Shown here: positions 32,911 through 41,236 of the stretch, piece after piece
Numbering within the stretch: position 1 is the stretch's first letter
Layout: every line of letters begins with the position of its first letter
From: Frankia sp. QA3
GTDB taxonomy: Bacteria; Actinomycetota; Actinomycetes; Frankiales; Frankiaceae
Length of the DNA: 64,000 nucleotides
Direction: 5' to 3'
Assembly: GCF_000262465.1 (NCBI RefSeq)
Contig: NZ_CM001489.1
Coordinates: 6,305,357 to 6,369,356, forward strand
Program-made: the position numbers and the translations under genes
The notes under the pieces: generated by a model
Told to the model about the DNA's origin: nothing
The model's database searches: none
Seen by the model: only the letters and a program-made list of their open reading frames with translations

Positions 32911-33281
32911 CCCCGGGGCGGGTCGGTGGCTGGACTCGGTGGCTGGACTCGGTGGCTGGACTCGACGGCTGGACTCGACGGCTGGTCAGTGGGCCACGAG
33001 CTGGCGGAACCGGCTGTGGTGGAACACCAACGGTGCCACGCTCGTGTCCGAGCTGAGCGCATGAACGCGTAGCAGGGCGATGAGAGATGGTCGCCGGGCG
33101 CGACCTCCCGCACGAGCTCGCACTCCAGCGCCGCCGCCGAGTCCGCGGCCCGCCGCGGCCTGCGGGTTCCTTTCGCTTTACTACATTTTGCGGCTTTAGC
33201 CACATCGATGGCGCTTTGCGGGGGTGGATGGCTCGGCCGCGGCCCGACAATGGGATGTCGACTCCGAGTCACGAGGTACCC
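32911..33281. promoter_or_regulatory. Divergent promoter region, MBL-fold gene and tetR
   Basis: A 371-bp region between divergent genes. It holds the 13-bp tandem repeat (32924-32985) and an AT-richer stretch at 33170-33220 with an imperfect palindrome centred on CATCGATG near 33205, a plausible but unproven TetR operator. Confidence 0.4.
32924..32985. repeat. 13-bp tandem repeat, nearly five copies
   Basis: Unit CGGTGGCTGGACT: three exact copies, then copies with CGAC in place of CGGT, the last truncated. It lies just upstream of the MBL-fold gene start. Confidence 0.9.
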
Positions 33282-33887
33282 ATGAACCCATCCAGCAGGA
33301 ACGTCGAACGGGGTGCCGCGACCCGGGAGCACCTGCTCGGCGTCGCCACCCGGCTGTTCGCCGAGCGAGGCTACGAGGGCACCTCGATCGACGCCGTCCT
33401 CACCGAGACCGGGGTCAGCCGCGGTTCGCTCTACCACCACTTCAAGGGCAAGGACGCACTGTTCGACGCGGTGCTGGAGGCGGTCGAGCTGGACGTGGGC
33501 CGCCGGCTGGTGGCCGCGGTCGGCACCGACAGCGGGGGCGACCCCGCCACCGCGCTGCGCCTGGGCTGCATGGCCTGGATCGGCATCGCGGGCGACCCCG
33601 TCGTGCAGCGCATCCTGCTCATCGACGCGCCGGGGGTCCTCGGCTGGGCGCGCTGGCGGGAACTGGACGAGCGGCACGCCTTCGGCAAGATCAAGCAGAC
33701 GGTCGCGGAACTCGGCCGGGAAGGCGTGTTCGACGCCTCGATGGTCGACCTGTTCGCGCACGTGCTGCTCGCCTCCATGAACGAAATCGCCCTGCTCGTA
33801 GCCCGGGCCGACAACCAGCGTGCCGCGATCCGCCACGCCCGCGCCGCCGTCGACGAGCTGCTGCGCCGACTGCTGCGCCCGACCTGA
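33282..33887 (+). CDS. TetR/AcrR-family transcriptional regulator
   Basis: A 201-residue repressor-type regulator. The N-terminal HTH is complete: ATREHLLGVATRLFAERGYE followed by GTSIDAVLTETGVSRGSLYHHFKGKDALFDAV (about 12-62), with recognition helix VSRGSLYHHF. The C-terminal ligand domain contains a hydrophobic core with WARWRELDERHAFG. ATG 33282 is preceded by CGAGG at good spacing; an upstream in-frame ATG at 33255 is possible. It diverges from the MBL-fold gene, so autoregulation plus control of that gene is the most economical guess. The ligand is unknown. Confidence 0.93.
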   Translation: MNPSSRNVERGAATREHLLGVATRLFAERGYEGTSIDAVLTETGVSRGSLYHHFKGKDALFDAVLEAVELDVGRRLVAAVGTDSGGDPATALRLGCMAWIGIAGDPVVQRILLIDAPGVLGWARWRELDERHAFGKIKQTVAELGREGVFDASMVDLFAHVLLASMNEIALLVARADNQRAAIRHARAAVDELLRRLLRPT

Positions 33888-34138
33888 CCGGCGGGGGTCA
33901 GCCGACATCTGGACGTCGGCGGGGCGTGTGGGCGAAGATCTACCCGCGGTTGAAACCGCTGGTCGCGGTGCTCGCCACCGTCGGCCGCACCCTTCAGCGT
34001 CGGGATGACCGAGGACCCGGGCGGCCCCGAGGGGCGCGCATCCACGGCCTCGGCGAGACCGGCTCCCCAGCGGTGCCGGCCGCGATCGCCACCGGCCTGT
34101 CCTTCTGACCCGCCGCGGGCCGGTGACACCATCAACGC

Positions 34139-34837
34139 ATGGACCCCTGTCCGCCGGCCCGGCCCGGCGTGCTGATCGGCCGGGCGGCCGTGCTGGCGAG
34201 GGCACAGGCGCTCTTGGCCGGTGGCGGTCGCTTCCTGCTCGGGATCGCCGGGCCGCCGGGCGCGGGGAAGAGCTCCCTCGCTGACTGGCTCGCGGCGGAG
34301 CTCGACGCGCGCCATGGCACGAGCCCGAGGCTCGTCGCGCAGGCGCCGATGGACGGCTTCCACCTGCCGAACGACACGCTCGCCCGGCTCGGCCTCGCCG
34401 ACCGCAAGGGCGCCCCCGAGACCTTCGACGTCGCCGGCTACGCGTCGCTGCTGGCCCGGTTACGCGCCGGCGGGCCGGAGGAGGTGTGCGCGCCCTCGTT
34501 CAGCCGCGTGCACGACGCACCGGTCCCGGGAGGGCACCGGATTCCGGCCACCGTGCGGCTGGTGATCTGTGAGGGGAACTATCTGCTGCTGGACACCGAG
34601 GCATGGGCGCAGGTGCGCGGATGCTGCGACGAGACGTGGTTTCTCCAGGTCGACGAGGAGATCGCCCGGACCCGTCTGATCGCCCGGCACACAACCGGCG
34701 GGCGCGGCGGACCGGCGGCCCGGAAACGGGTCGCGGAAAACGATCTCGAAAATCTGCGCCTGGTGGACCGCACGGCGATGCGTGCCGATTACCTGGTCCG
34801 GCTGGCCCCGGACGAACCGGGGACGCCCGTCCCCTGA
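34139..34837 (+). CDS. Nucleoside/nucleotide kinase family protein (YggC/FrcK-like P-loop kinase)
   Basis: A 232-residue P-loop kinase related to uridine kinase, pantothenate kinase and phosphoribulokinase. Walker A is GIAGPPGAGKSSLADW (35-50), the substrate loop is PMDGFHLPND, and Walker B-like VICEGNYLLLD is followed by the lid RLIARHTTGGRGGPAARKRVAEND. Relatives are annotated as fructose-transport kinases or putative nucleoside kinases; the real substrate is unknown. The ATG at 34139 has CACCAT six bases upstream, suggesting a leaderless mRNA, and no ribosome binding site. The stop lies in the first copy of a 16-bp tandem repeat. A PfkB-type sugar kinase gene converges on it. Confidence 0.88.
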   Translation: MDPCPPARPGVLIGRAAVLARAQALLAGGGRFLLGIAGPPGAGKSSLADWLAAELDARHGTSPRLVAQAPMDGFHLPNDTLARLGLADRKGAPETFDVAGYASLLARLRAGGPEEVCAPSFSRVHDAPVPGGHRIPATVRLVICEGNYLLLDTEAWAQVRGCCDETWFLQVDEEIARTRLIARHTTGGRGGPAARKRVAENDLENLRLVDRTAMRADYLVRLAPDEPGTPVP

Positions 34838-34872
34838 GCCGCCCGTCCCCTGAGCCGCCCGTCCCCTGAGCC
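34825..34872. repeat. 16-bp tandem repeat starting at a stop codon
   Basis: Three exact copies of GCCCGTCCCCTGAGCC. The TGA stop of the P-loop kinase gene is inside copy 1, so the gene end itself has been triplicated. Confidence 0.93.
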
Positions 34873-34881
34873 GCCGGTCCT

Positions 34882-35832
34882 TCAGGACGTAGGCGTCTCG
34901 ACGTCCTGGGCCAGCCATGAGCGCGTGCCGAAGCGTGTCACCGACCGGGCCGCGACCTGCGATGCCGCGGCGAGTGCGGCCACCATCCCGGCGGTGGTGA
35001 GCCGGGGCAGGACCGCGATCGACCAGGCGAACGCGCCGTGGAACACGTCGCCGGCGCCGAGGGTGTCCACCGCGCGGACGGCGGGGGGCCGGATCTCCCC
35101 GCCGGCGTGGGCGGTCGCCCACCGGATCGGGCCGGGACCGTGGGTCACCGCGGCGAACGAGGGACCGCGCGCCAGCAGATAGCGCAGCACCCCGTCCGGG
35201 TCGCCGCCGCCGACTCCCGGCGGCCGGAAGGCGTTTCCGCAGAGCGCCACATCGACGTGGGGGAGCAGCCGCTCGGTGCCCGGCTTCCAGGAGCCGCCGT
35301 CGAACACCACGGGCGCCCGCCCGGCCGAGCCCAGGACGTCGACGGCGACGTCGAGCTGGTGGCCGTCGACGAGGACGACATCCGCCCCGGCGAGCAGGGC
35401 CCGCGCGGCGCCCGCGGCCGCCGGCGCGGCACCCGGCAGCGCGCCGTGCGCGGACACCACCGCCCGCTCCCCGCCCGCCGCGTTGACCATGATCGCGGAT
35501 ACCGGCAGGATCGGTTCCCCCGGCCGTAGATCGTGATGTCGGATCCCGAGCGTGGCGAGATCCTCCTGGGCCGCGGCGGCCAGCGGCCCGGACCCGACCG
35601 CGCTGACGAGCGTGGCCCGTCCCCCGAGATGGGCGAAGGCCACGGCCGCGCCCGTCGCCGGGCCGCCCGCGGCGACCACCAGATCCTCGGCGACGATCTT
35701 CTCGTCGGGTTCGGGTGGGCGTCGGACCAGGTAGATCGTGTCGAGGGTCGTGAGGCCGACGAACAGTCCGGCCGGCCGGGCGGCCCCGTCCCGAATCGGC
35801 CGGGCCCCAGCCTCGGCACTCTGCTTCGCCAT
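34882..35832 (-). CDS. PfkB-family carbohydrate kinase
   Basis: A 316-residue ribokinase-like sugar kinase. The N-terminal signature region is VVAAGGPATGAAVAFAHLGG and the C-terminal PfkB signature is AVDTLGAGDVFHGAFAWSIA, where DTLGAGD contains the catalytic Asp and anion hole. ATG 35832 (MAKQSAEAG) directly follows GGGAGGGCGC; the longer frame to 35847 would put this site inside the gene. It converges on the P-loop kinase gene, with the tandem repeat between them. The substrate is probably a sugar or nucleoside; the family alone does not settle it. Confidence 0.92.
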   Translation of the reverse strand: MAKQSAEAGARPIRDGAARPAGLFVGLTTLDTIYLVRRPPEPDEKIVAEDLVVAAGGPATGAAVAFAHLGGRATLVSAVGSGPLAAAAQEDLATLGIRHHDLRPGEPILPVSAIMVNAAGGERAVVSAHGALPGAAPAAAGAARALLAGADVVLVDGHQLDVAVDVLGSAGRAPVVFDGGSWKPGTERLLPHVDVALCGNAFRPPGVGGGDPDGVLRYLLARGPSFAAVTHGPGPIRWATAHAGGEIRPPAVRAVDTLGAGDVFHGAFAWSIAVLPRLTTAGMVAALAAASQVAARSVTRFGTRSWLAQDVETPTS

Positions 35833-36100
35833 GCGCCCTCCCATCACCGACCCGGATCCGATCCGGGCTGCGCCGGGCAGGATTCGGTACCACCGTCCTG
35901 AGTATTCAGATAACTGCGGTTCGGCGCAAAGATGTCACCCAGCCGAGCCGGTTCTAATACGGTGCTTCAAGGTCTTGTCCGTTCATCGTGACGGAAACAT
36001 CGTTGTCGGTTTTTCTGGTCTCCTTGTCGTAGCGGTAAAAGGTGGATGTCGTTTTGTCCGTCCTCTTCTGCTAAAGGTCCGGCTTAGTTAGACAGGCGGC

Positions 36101-37156
36101 GTGCGGGTACGAATGGCGCGCCGATGGGGCGCGAGCGTGGTGTTGCTGACCGTCACCAGCGTGGCCGGTGGCGCGATGTACTGGCCGGCCGGTGAGGCCA
36201 CGGGGTCGGCGGGGGCGGGTGGCTCTGTAGCTGCCGGCGTGCCTGCCACGGTGTCGGCCACGGCGGCGGGAGACCTCGAGCCGATCAGCCCGGCGCTGGT
36301 GCGCCGCCGGGTGGAGGCTGCGGGGACGCAGGCGCCGTCATCGGTGCTCGGCACGGCGCTGCGGCCCACGGCGCTCGCCGTGCCCGAGCCGCGCACCGTC
36401 GTCGAGCCGATCGCGGCGGCGCGTGGCGCCGCGTCGACCGGCCTGGCGGCGAGGTTCCGCCGCTACCTCGCGGGCCGGCCGGGTCACGTCAGCGTCGCCA
36501 TGTACGACGCGGTCGCCGGCACCACGGCCGTCTACACCGACCCGGCCGTCGCCGGCTACGAGACGGCGAGTTCGGTCAAGCTCGACATCCTCACGGCGCT
36601 CGTGCAGCGGGCGGGCGCATCGGGGCGGCTCACGGCCCGCGAGCAGGCGCTCGCCCGGCGGATGATCTCGGTCAGCGACAACGCGGCGGCGAGCGCCCTG
36701 TGGGCCGACGTCGGCGGCGCGCCCGCGATGAACGCGTTCTTCGCCCGTCTCGGCATGCACGCGACGACGGCGGGCCCGGGCGGCAAGTGGGGGCTGACCC
36801 GGACCACCGGGGCCGACCAGCTCGCCGTGCTGCGCGCTCTCTCCTACCCGGGCACCCTGTCGGCCGCCGGGCGCGCCGTGGTGAGCGGCCTGCTGAAGAC
36901 CGTGATCCCGGCGCAGCGGTGGGGCCTGACCGGCGGCGTGCCGGCGGGGGTCCGGGTGGAGCTGAAGAACGGCTGGCTGCCCCGCACCAGCGGCTGGGTG
37001 ATCACCAGCCTGGCGCATGTCCGCGGCGCCGGACGCGACTACGTCATGGCCGTCTACACGAAGAACGGCCCGACCATGCGGTCGGGCATCACCACGGTGC
37101 AGGGGCTGTCCGCGCTGGCCTGGCAGGCGGCGAGGGCCTCCGCGGCCGTCGGATAG
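36101..37156 (+). CDS. Secreted class A beta-lactamase-like serine hydrolase
   Basis: A 351-residue protein with an N-terminal signal or anchor helix (MARRWGASVVLLTVTSVAGG), an Ala/Val-rich linker to about 110 and a penicillin-recognising serine hydrolase domain. The motifs are SSVK (SxxK nucleophile and base), SDN in ISVSDNAAASA, and KNG in VELKNGWLP at the KTG position. The usual Glu166 loop of class A enzymes is not obvious, so it may be a peptidase-like or esterase-like relative and not an antibiotic-degrading enzyme. GTG 36101 is assumed as the start. The upstream 250 bp are comparatively AT-rich. The stop codon is inside a 14-bp duplication. Confidence 0.88.
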   Translation: MRVRMARRWGASVVLLTVTSVAGGAMYWPAGEATGSAGAGGSVAAGVPATVSATAAGDLEPISPALVRRRVEAAGTQAPSSVLGTALRPTALAVPEPRTVVEPIAAARGAASTGLAARFRRYLAGRPGHVSVAMYDAVAGTTAVYTDPAVAGYETASSVKLDILTALVQRAGASGRLTAREQALARRMISVSDNAAASALWADVGGAPAMNAFFARLGMHATTAGPGGKWGLTRTTGADQLAVLRALSYPGTLSAAGRAVVSGLLKTVIPAQRWGLTGGVPAGVRVELKNGWLPRTSGWVITSLAHVRGAGRDYVMAVYTKNGPTMRSGITTVQGLSALAWQAARASAAVG

Positions 37157-37169
37157 CGGCCGTCGGATA
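37142..37169. repeat. 14-bp duplication spanning a stop codon
   Basis: GCGGCCGTCGGATA is repeated twice head to tail. The TAG stop of the serine hydrolase gene straddles the junction of the copies. Confidence 0.85.
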
Positions 37170-37279
37170 GCGGCCTCGTCCCCCCGTCGCGTGCTCCGGA
37201 CCGGGAGCTGTACCTCGGCCCGCGACGGGGGTGCGTGCGTACTGCGGATGCGGTGGGTCCCCGCTGCGGCGGCCCGAGA

Positions 37280-38689
37280 TCAGCCGCTGAAGCGGGCGAC
37301 GGCCCGCATCTTGTTCATCGCGTCGAGCGCCGCGACCTTGTAGGACTCGGCCAGCGTCGGGTAGTTGAACACGCTGTCGACCAGGTAGTCGATGGTGCCG
37401 TCGCAGCCCATCACGGTCTGGCCGATGTGGATCAGCTCCGTGGCGCCGGTCCCGAAGACGTGCACCCCGAGCAGGTGCCGGTCCTCCGGGCTGACCAGCA
37501 GTTTCAGCATCCCGTACGAGTCGCCCAGGATCGCGCCGCGGGCCAGCTCCCGGTACCGGGCGATGCCCACCTCGAACGGGATCGCGAGCTCGGTGAGCTC
37601 GTCCTCGGTCCGCCCGACGTAGGAGATCTCCGGGATCGTGTAGATCCCGATCGGCATGAGCTCCGCCCGCATCGCGTTGACGTTCTCGCCGCACGCGGCG
37701 TAGGCCGCCAACCGGCCCTGCTCCATCGAGGTCGCGGCGAGCGCCGGGAAACCGATCACGTCGCCCACGGCGTAGATGTGCTCGACCTCGGTGCGGAAGT
37801 CGGAGCCGACCTTGATCCGGCCGCGGTTGTCCGCGGACAGCCCCGCCGCCGGCAGGTTGAGGATGTCGGTGAGCCCCTGGCGTCCGGCCGAGTACATCAC
37901 CGTGTCCGCAGGCAGCTTCTTGCCGCTCTCCAGCAGGGTGAGCGTCCCGCCGTTGTGCCGCTCGACCGACACCACCGACTCGCGGAAACGGAACGTCACC
38001 GCCAGGTCCCGCAACTGGTACTTCAGGGCCTCGACGATCTCGACGTCGCAGAAGTCCAGCATGCGGTCCCGCCGCTCGACGACCGTCACCTTGGTGCCGA
38101 GCGCGGCGAACATCGAGGCGTACTCGATGCCGATCACCCCGGCGCCGACGACGACCATCGACCGCGGCAGCCGTTCCAGGGCCAGGATCTGGTCGCTGTC
38201 GACCACCGTCCGACCGTCGAAGTCGACCGTGTCCGGCCGCGCGGGCCGGGTGCCGGTGGCGATGATGATCCGCTCGGCCGAGACCCGCCGGTCCTCGATG
38301 TCGCCGGCCGCCCGCACGCTCACCGTGTGCGGGTCGATGAAGCTCGCCAGACCCGTCAGCAGCGTGACGTGGTTGCGGCTGAGCTGGTTGCGGATGACGT
38401 CGATCTCTCGGCTGATGACATGTCTGGTCCGGGCCGACAGGTCACCCACGGTGATGTCGTCTTTGACCCGGTAGCTCGACCCGTACAGCTCGCGCTGCGA
38501 CATGCCGGTCAGATAGAGAACGGCCTCCCGAAGCGTCTTGGACGGGATCGTGCCAGTGTTGATGCTGACACCGCCGATCATCTCCCGCTTGTCCACGATC
38601 GCGACCCGCCGGCCGAGCTTGGCTGCCGCGATCGCAGCCTTCTGCCCGCCGGGTCCGGACCCGATGACGAGGACGTCATAGTCGAACAC
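37280..38689 (-). CDS. sthA: Soluble pyridine nucleotide transhydrogenase
   Basis: A 469-residue flavoprotein that moves hydride between NADPH and NAD. It begins with the FAD dinucleotide fold VFDYDVLVIGSGPGGQKAA. Unlike lipoamide dehydrogenase it lacks the redox Cys pair: the site reads GGVSINTGTIPSKTLREA, diagnostic of SthA. The NAD(P) fold is MVVVGAGVIGIEYASMF, the second FAD motif is HIYAVGDVIGFPALA, and the C-terminal dimer domain includes HVFGTGATELIHIGQ. GTG 38689 is preferred because GGGGAGG lies six bases upstream; GTG 38695 overlaps that site. It converges on the serine hydrolase gene and is preceded by a hairpin-rich gap after fumC. Confidence 0.96.
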   Translation of the reverse strand: MFDYDVLVIGSGPGGQKAAIAAAKLGRRVAIVDKREMIGGVSINTGTIPSKTLREAVLYLTGMSQRELYGSSYRVKDDITVGDLSARTRHVISREIDVIRNQLSRNHVTLLTGLASFIDPHTVSVRAAGDIEDRRVSAERIIIATGTRPARPDTVDFDGRTVVDSDQILALERLPRSMVVVGAGVIGIEYASMFAALGTKVTVVERRDRMLDFCDVEIVEALKYQLRDLAVTFRFRESVVSVERHNGGTLTLLESGKKLPADTVMYSAGRQGLTDILNLPAAGLSADNRGRIKVGSDFRTEVEHIYAVGDVIGFPALAATSMEQGRLAAYAACGENVNAMRAELMPIGIYTIPEISYVGRTEDELTELAIPFEVGIARYRELARGAILGDSYGMLKLLVSPEDRHLLGVHVFGTGATELIHIGQTVMGCDGTIDYLVDSVFNYPTLAESYKVAALDAMNKMRAVARFSG

Positions 38690-39034
38690 CGTCACCTCCC
38701 CGCATTCTTTCCGGCTCCCGGTGAAGCAGAGGCTATCTGGCTGGAGCGGGTGGATCGGCATGTTGCACGGTCTTGTTACGTTTATTTCTTCTCCGTGCTT
38801 TCCCCCGAGGGTTTCAGCCACGCGATATCACGGCCAGTAGACGGTTGCGATCCGTCCGTGATAACCGAGACGTGCCGGCGGCTGGCCCTCCCGGGCCGGG
38901 CCGAGCCGAGCCGTTGCCGTGCAGGGCCCCGGCGGGTCGGGCGCGTAGCGGAGTCGGATGGTCTCCGCGGGACCGTCCTAAATTCGTGCCGCCGCCACCC
39001 GTAACGAACGGGCTGCCGTCTCGTTAGATCTCAT
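38690..39034. other. Promoter region of sthA with a small hairpin
   Basis: About 345 bp upstream of sthA on the minus strand, with an AT-richer patch near 38750-38800 likely to hold the promoter. At 39002-39026 a hairpin forms from TAACGA/TCGTTA with inner ACGG/CCGT pairing. No gene is visible. Confidence 0.45.
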
Positions 39035-39079
39035 GCGGGGGTCGTGGAGGCTGTCTGGGGGGTCTTCCACGACCCCCGC
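39035..39079. terminator. 14-bp perfect hairpin between fumC and sthA
   Basis: GCGGGGGTCGTGGA pairs perfectly with TCCACGACCCCCGC across a 17-base loop, about 270 bp after the fumC stop. No T-tract is present; it may act as a terminator or processing site. Confidence 0.6.
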
Positions 39080-39175
39080 CGCGCCACCGCTGCGTCACCG
39101 CTGTCGGGACGGACGCCCACCCGCTACGGGAGGTGCGCTGGGAGCGGTGACGGGCGGGGGGAGTGGCGCCGGACG

Positions 39176-39204
39176 CCGGCTCCGGAGTGACCCTCCGGAG
39201 CCGG
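39176..39204. terminator. 12-bp perfect hairpin after fumC
   Basis: CCGGCTCCGGAG and CTCCGGAGCCGG flank the loop TGACC. It lies about 150 bp beyond the fumC stop on the minus strand and is the likelier fumC terminator. Confidence 0.65.
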
Positions 39205-39280
39205 CCGGTCCGGCCGAAGACCGACAGCTCCGCCCGGCCGGCCCCGGCGGCGGTCCGAGCCGTCACCGCCCGGCGCCGGT

Positions 39281-39359
39281 GGGCCGCCTACCGGGTGGGC
39301 CGCCTACCGGGTGGGCCGCCTACCGGGTGGATCGCCTACCGGGTGGATCGCCTACGGGT
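39281..39359. repeat. 16-bp tandem repeat, five copies, starting in the fumC stop codon
   Basis: Unit GGGCCGCCTACCGGGT on the plus strand. The copy nearest fumC is 15 bp (one G missing) and contains the fumC TAG stop; four full copies follow downstream. Confidence 0.93.
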
Positions 39360-40743
39360 GGGTCATCGAGAGCACGTCGAGGGCGGCGTCGAGCTGGGCC
39401 TCGGTGAGCTTGCCGGCCTCGATGTAGCCACGCTCGATCACCACCTCGCGGATCGTCTTCTCCTCGGCGAGGGACAGCTTCGCCACCTTGGCCGCCTCCT
39501 CGTACCCGATGTACTTGTTCAGCGGCGTCACGATGGACGGCGAGGACTCGGCGTAGCGGCGGCAGCGCTCGACGTTGGCGACGATCCCGTCGACGCAGCG
39601 GTCCGCGAGCAGCCGGCTGATCGTGGACAGGATGTGGATCGACTCCAGCAGGTTGCGCGCGATCACCGGCAGCATCACGTTGAGCTCGAAGTTCCCGGCC
39701 GAACCGCCGAAGGCGACCGCCGCGTCGTTCCCGACGACCTGCGCGACGACCTGGCAGACCGCTTCCGGGATGACCGGGTTCACCTTGCCGGGCATGATCG
39801 ACGAGCCGGGCTGCAGGTCCGGCAGGTGAATCTCGCCGAGGCCGGCCCGCGGCCCCGATGAGGCCCAGCGCAGGTCGTTGGCAATCTTGTAGAGCGAGAT
39901 GGCGACGACCCGCAGCACCCCGGACGCCTCGACCAGGCCGTCGCGCGACGCCTGCGCCTCGAAGTGGTTACGCGCCTCGGTCAGCGGCAGACCCGTGCTG
40001 GCGGCCAGTTCCTCGATCACCGCGGCGGAGAAGCCGGGCGGGGTGTTGATGCCGGTGCCGACGGCCGTGCCGCCCAGCGGCAGCTCGCCGACCCGCGGCA
40101 GGGCCACGTTCAGGCGCTCGACGCCGAGGCGGACCGCCGCGGCGTAGCCGCCGAACTCCTGACCGAGCGTCACCGGAGTCGCGTCCATCAGGTGCGTCCG
40201 CCCGGACTTCACCACATCCGCGAACTCGGTCTCCTTGCGGCCGAGCGAGGCGGCGAGGTGCTCCAGCGCCGGGATCAGCTCCTGCACGATCCCCTGGGTC
40301 GCGGCCACGTGGATCGACGACGGGAAGACGTCGTTCGACGACTGCGACGCGTTCACGTGGTCGTTCGGGTGCACCGCCCGGCCGAGCCGCTCGGACGCCA
40401 GCGACGCCAGTACCTCGTTGGTGTTCATGTTCGACGACGTGCCGCTGCCGGTCTGGAACACGTCCAGGGGGAACTGGTCGTCCCAGTCGCCGCGTGCCAC
40501 CTCGGCCGCCGCGTCCGCGATCGCCTCGGCGATGTCGGCGTCGAGCACCCCGAGCTTGGCGTTCACCGTCGCCGCCGCCGCCTTGATCCGCGCGAGCGCC
40601 TGGATGTGCGCGCGGGAGATCCGCTGGCCGGAGACGGGAAAGTTCTCCACCGCCCGCTGCGTCTGGGCCCGCCACCGGGCCGATGCCGGCACCCGGACGT
40701 CGCCCATGCTGTCGTGCTCGATGCGGTATTCCTGCTCGCTCAT
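39352..40743 (-). CDS. fumC: Class II fumarate hydratase
   Basis: A 463-residue oxygen-stable fumarase converting fumarate to L-malate in the TCA cycle. The lyase signature GSSIMPGKVNP is exact. Other conserved blocks are FQTGSGTSSNMNTNEV, NASQSSNDVFPSSIHVA, SGRTHLMDATPVTLGQE and the C-terminal TPLNKYIGYEEAAKVAK. ATG 40743 (MSEQEYRIEHDSMG) fits the family N-terminus; the longer frame to 40794 is not conserved. Its last codons run into a 16-bp tandem repeat. Upstream lies a terminator-rich gap that separates it from ispH. The order fumC, glpX, DUF4245, xseB, xseA and ispH is also seen in mycobacteria, although the spacing differs here. Confidence 0.97.
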   Translation of the reverse strand: MSEQEYRIEHDSMGDVRVPASARWRAQTQRAVENFPVSGQRISRAHIQALARIKAAAATVNAKLGVLDADIAEAIADAAAEVARGDWDDQFPLDVFQTGSGTSSNMNTNEVLASLASERLGRAVHPNDHVNASQSSNDVFPSSIHVAATQGIVQELIPALEHLAASLGRKETEFADVVKSGRTHLMDATPVTLGQEFGGYAAAVRLGVERLNVALPRVGELPLGGTAVGTGINTPPGFSAAVIEELAASTGLPLTEARNHFEAQASRDGLVEASGVLRVVAISLYKIANDLRWASSGPRAGLGEIHLPDLQPGSSIMPGKVNPVIPEAVCQVVAQVVGNDAAVAFGGSAGNFELNVMLPVIARNLLESIHILSTISRLLADRCVDGIVANVERCRRYAESSPSIVTPLNKYIGYEEAAKVAKLSLAEEKTIREVVIERGYIEAGKLTEAQLDAALDVLSMTHP

Positions 40744-40916
40744 GCGCCCGTTCTCCCGATGTTCCGTCGCCGTTGACCTGCATCTGACCAGCACCGCACG
40801 CCGGTGCCCACCGCCCGGCGAGAGGCCGTCTGGACAGCGGCCCCAGGGCCGACCCTAGGACATGTCGGGCTACTGGTGCCCGCGCCGCACTGGCGCATGG
40901 GAGCTCTCACACCTTT

Positions 40917-40947
40917 CCCCATGAAGTGCCTTCGGCACTTCATGGGG
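40917..40947. terminator. 14-bp perfect hairpin with UUCG loop
   Basis: CCCCATGAAGTGCC and GGCACTTCATGGGG are joined through TTC, giving a C(UUCG)G tetraloop. It lies in the ispH-fumC gap. Confidence 0.7.
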
Positions 40948-40980
40948 CCCCTGGTCTTGGGCGCCGTGCGGGTCTCGGTC

Positions 40981-40999
40981 AGCTCGCCTTCGGCGAGCT
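40981..40999 (+). terminator. UUCG-loop hairpin, duplicated copy 1
   Basis: An 8-bp stem AGCTCGCC/GGCGAGCT with a UUCG tetraloop and a short T run after the stem on the plus strand. Confidence 0.6.
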
Positions 41000-41076
41000 T
41001 TCCTGGGGACGGTGGCCGAGGTGGTCGTCCGCGTCCATGGCGCTGCCTGGTCTTGGGCGCCGTGCGGGTCTCGGTC

Positions 41077-41095
41077 AGCTCGCCTTCGGCGAGCT
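41077..41095 (+). terminator. UUCG-loop hairpin, duplicated copy 2
   Basis: The same 8-bp stem, loop and T run as the hairpin at 40981-40999, in the second copy of the 86-bp duplication. Confidence 0.6.
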
Positions 41096-41159
41096 TTCCT
41101 GGGGACGGTGGCCGAGGTGGTCGTCCGCGTCGGGGTCCGTGCGAGTTTCAGCAATGAGA

Positions 41160-41215
41160 GACGCCCACTACCCTGCCGCGTGGCGTCGGTGCCACGGGGC
41201 GGGGCAGTGGGCGTC
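41160..41215 (-). terminator. Compound hairpin after ispH
   Basis: The outer 10-bp arms GACGCCCACT and AGTGGGCGTC and the inner CGTGGC/GCCACG form a long stem about 20 bases after the ispH stop; AGCAA/TTGCT can extend the base. Confidence 0.75.
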
Positions 41216-41236
41216 GTTGCTGGGCGGCGCGGTGGG

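Larger units (their letters stand above)
40950..41131. repeat. Exact 86-bp tandem duplication carrying a UUCG hairpin
   Basis: Bases 40950-41035 and 41046-41131 are identical, separated by 10 bp. Each copy contains the hairpin AGCTCGCC-TTC-GGCGAGCT followed by TTTCC (40981-40999 and 41077-41095). There is no coding potential. The identity implies a recent duplication. Confidence 0.93.
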
